Shown here piece after piece: positions 63,290 through 64,000 of a stretch of 64,000 nucleotides of DNA; position 1 is the stretch's first letter, and every line of letters begins with the position of its first letter. The notes beneath the pieces are model-generated. The model did no database searches. It worked only from the letters and a program-made list of their open reading frames with translations, and was not told where the DNA came from. Both the position numbers and the translations under genes were made by a program. Source of the DNA: an uncultured Erwinia sp. (GTDB taxonomy: Bacteria; Pseudomonadota; Gammaproteobacteria; Enterobacterales; Enterobacteriaceae); the NCBI GenBank assembly GCA_946221915.1, contig CAMIKG010000019.1, positions 1 through 64,000 of the forward strand, given 5' to 3'.

Positions 63290-63336
63290 CTTTTGCGGGT
63301 AAAGCCAGACAGGACGCGGGTTTGCAGGGGGTGGCT

Positions 63337-64000
63337 ATGGGAAGCCTGACAGTCAAAACCATACAATCGATTTTGCGCACCAACAGGCCGGGACGTTACG
63401 GCGATGGTGAGGGGCTGTATCTGATGGTGCCGGAGAAAGGGCATGCTTACTGGATGCTGCGTTATACGCTGCACGCCAGACGCCGTGCGCTAACGCTGGG
63501 GAAGCATAATGAGCTATCGCTGGCTGATGCCCGTTTCTGCGCCGAAGACGCTCGCCGCAAAGTGAAAAAAGGCGAAGACCCGATATTCGAACGCCAGCGC
63601 AAACAGCCCGTCAAACTCGACACGGTAAAAGACCTGTTTAACGACTGGTATCAGGATCTTCAGCGCCGCCTGGAACATCCCAATATTCCCCACCGCATTT
63701 ACGTCAAAGATATCGGTCCGCAGATTGGCGGGCTGGCGATCGGTAAAGTCACTCCGCTCGATGTGCGCGCCATTATCCGCCGCGTGACCGACAGCGGCAG
63801 ACCCTGCACCGCCAACGATGCGCTGATGTACCTCAAGCAGCTGTTTAACCACGGTATCAAGCTGGGACTGCTGCTGCATAATCCGGCTGCCGCCTTTAAC
63901 ACCAATGATGCCGGGGGTGTCGAACAGAGCCGCGACAGGACGCTGAGCGTGGAAGAGCTGGTGCAGGTGTTTCAGGTCTTCAGGGAAAACAGCCACTGCT
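63337..64000 (+). CDS. P4-type tyrosine integrase (3' end beyond the window)
   Basis: Open from ATG 63337 to the window end, 221 codons with no stop. The N-terminal DUF4102 integrase domain is clear: RYGDGEGLYLMVPEKGHAYWMLRY and ALTLGKHNELSLADAR. The central SAM-like core-binding region follows (about 95-195). The catalytic Arg-His-Arg-Tyr part lies outside the window. Proteins of this type drive genomic islands and usually sit at the element's edge; here the edge is yicC. Confidence 0.9.
   Translation, partial: MGSLTVKTIQSILRTNRPGRYGDGEGLYLMVPEKGHAYWMLRYTLHARRRALTLGKHNELSLADARFCAEDARRKVKKGEDPIFERQRKQPVKLDTVKDLFNDWYQDLQRRLEHPNIPHRIYVKDIGPQIGGLAIGKVTPLDVRAIIRRVTDSGRPCTANDALMYLKQLFNHGIKLGLLLHNPAAAFNTNDAGGVEQSRDRTLSVEELVQVFQVFRENSHC

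Overview
The window is a chromosomal segment of an Enterobacterales bacterium. Gene content, gene order and protein sequences follow Escherichia coli closely, but several arrangements fit the Erwiniaceae (Erwinia/Pantoea-like) or Klebsiella/Serratia pattern better than E. coli. About 59 protein genes are supported. No rRNA, tRNA or CRISPR array is visible.

Layout. (1) Positions 1-29057 carry the block found near 88 min in E. coli, in the same order: metL-metB / metJ / rpmE / priA / cytR / ftsN / hslVU / menA / rraA / zapB / glpFKX / fpr / yiiR / yiiQ / tpiA / cdh / sbp / pfkA / fieF / cpxP / cpxRA. An extra MASE2-GGDEF diguanylate cyclase gene sits between fieF and cpxP. (2) At 29058-29100 this block is joined directly to the block found near 81 min in E. 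coli: trmL, cysE-gpsA-secB-grxC-yibN, envC-yibQ, tdh-kbl, hldD-waaF-waaC. gpmM, normally between yibN and envC, is absent. (3) Positions 41007-50832 hold the lipopolysaccharide core locus. It has a Klebsiella/Serratia-like gene set (waaQ, wabH, wabG, waaA, waaE, a WabN-like deacetylase) plus an AT-rich part with an MptE-like protein and an O-antigen ligase. (4) Positions 50829-63102 run coaD, mutM, rpmBG, radC, coaBC, dut, slmA, pyrE, rph, yicC as in E. coli. Two pairs are inserted: DUF2157/DUF4401 plus GDYXXLXY between slmA and pyrE, and a NupC-type transporter plus a DUF3574 lipoprotein between rph and yicC. (5) From 63103 to the window end lies the left edge of a probable integrative element: repeat-rich DNA and the first 221 codons of a P4-type integrase next to yicC.

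Regulation can be read at several points: four tandem met boxes before metB, a near-consensus sigma-32 promoter and a leader stem-loop before hslVU, two overlapping GlpR operators before glpFKX, a Cra-type operator before pfkA, an exact CpxR box between cpxP and cpxRA, and the rph-pyrE attenuator.

Non-coding oddities include a heptamer tandem array at the left edge, two copies of a paired-hairpin intergenic repeat about 61 kb apart, a 204-bp multi-branch foldback element between cytR and ftsN, and an orphan terminator before glpF. Most of the window is ordinary core genome. The best candidates for something undescribed are the foldback element, the deacetylase/GT9 pair with the MptE-like protein in the core locus, the DUF2157/GDYXXLXY membrane pair, and the integrase with its repeat array.
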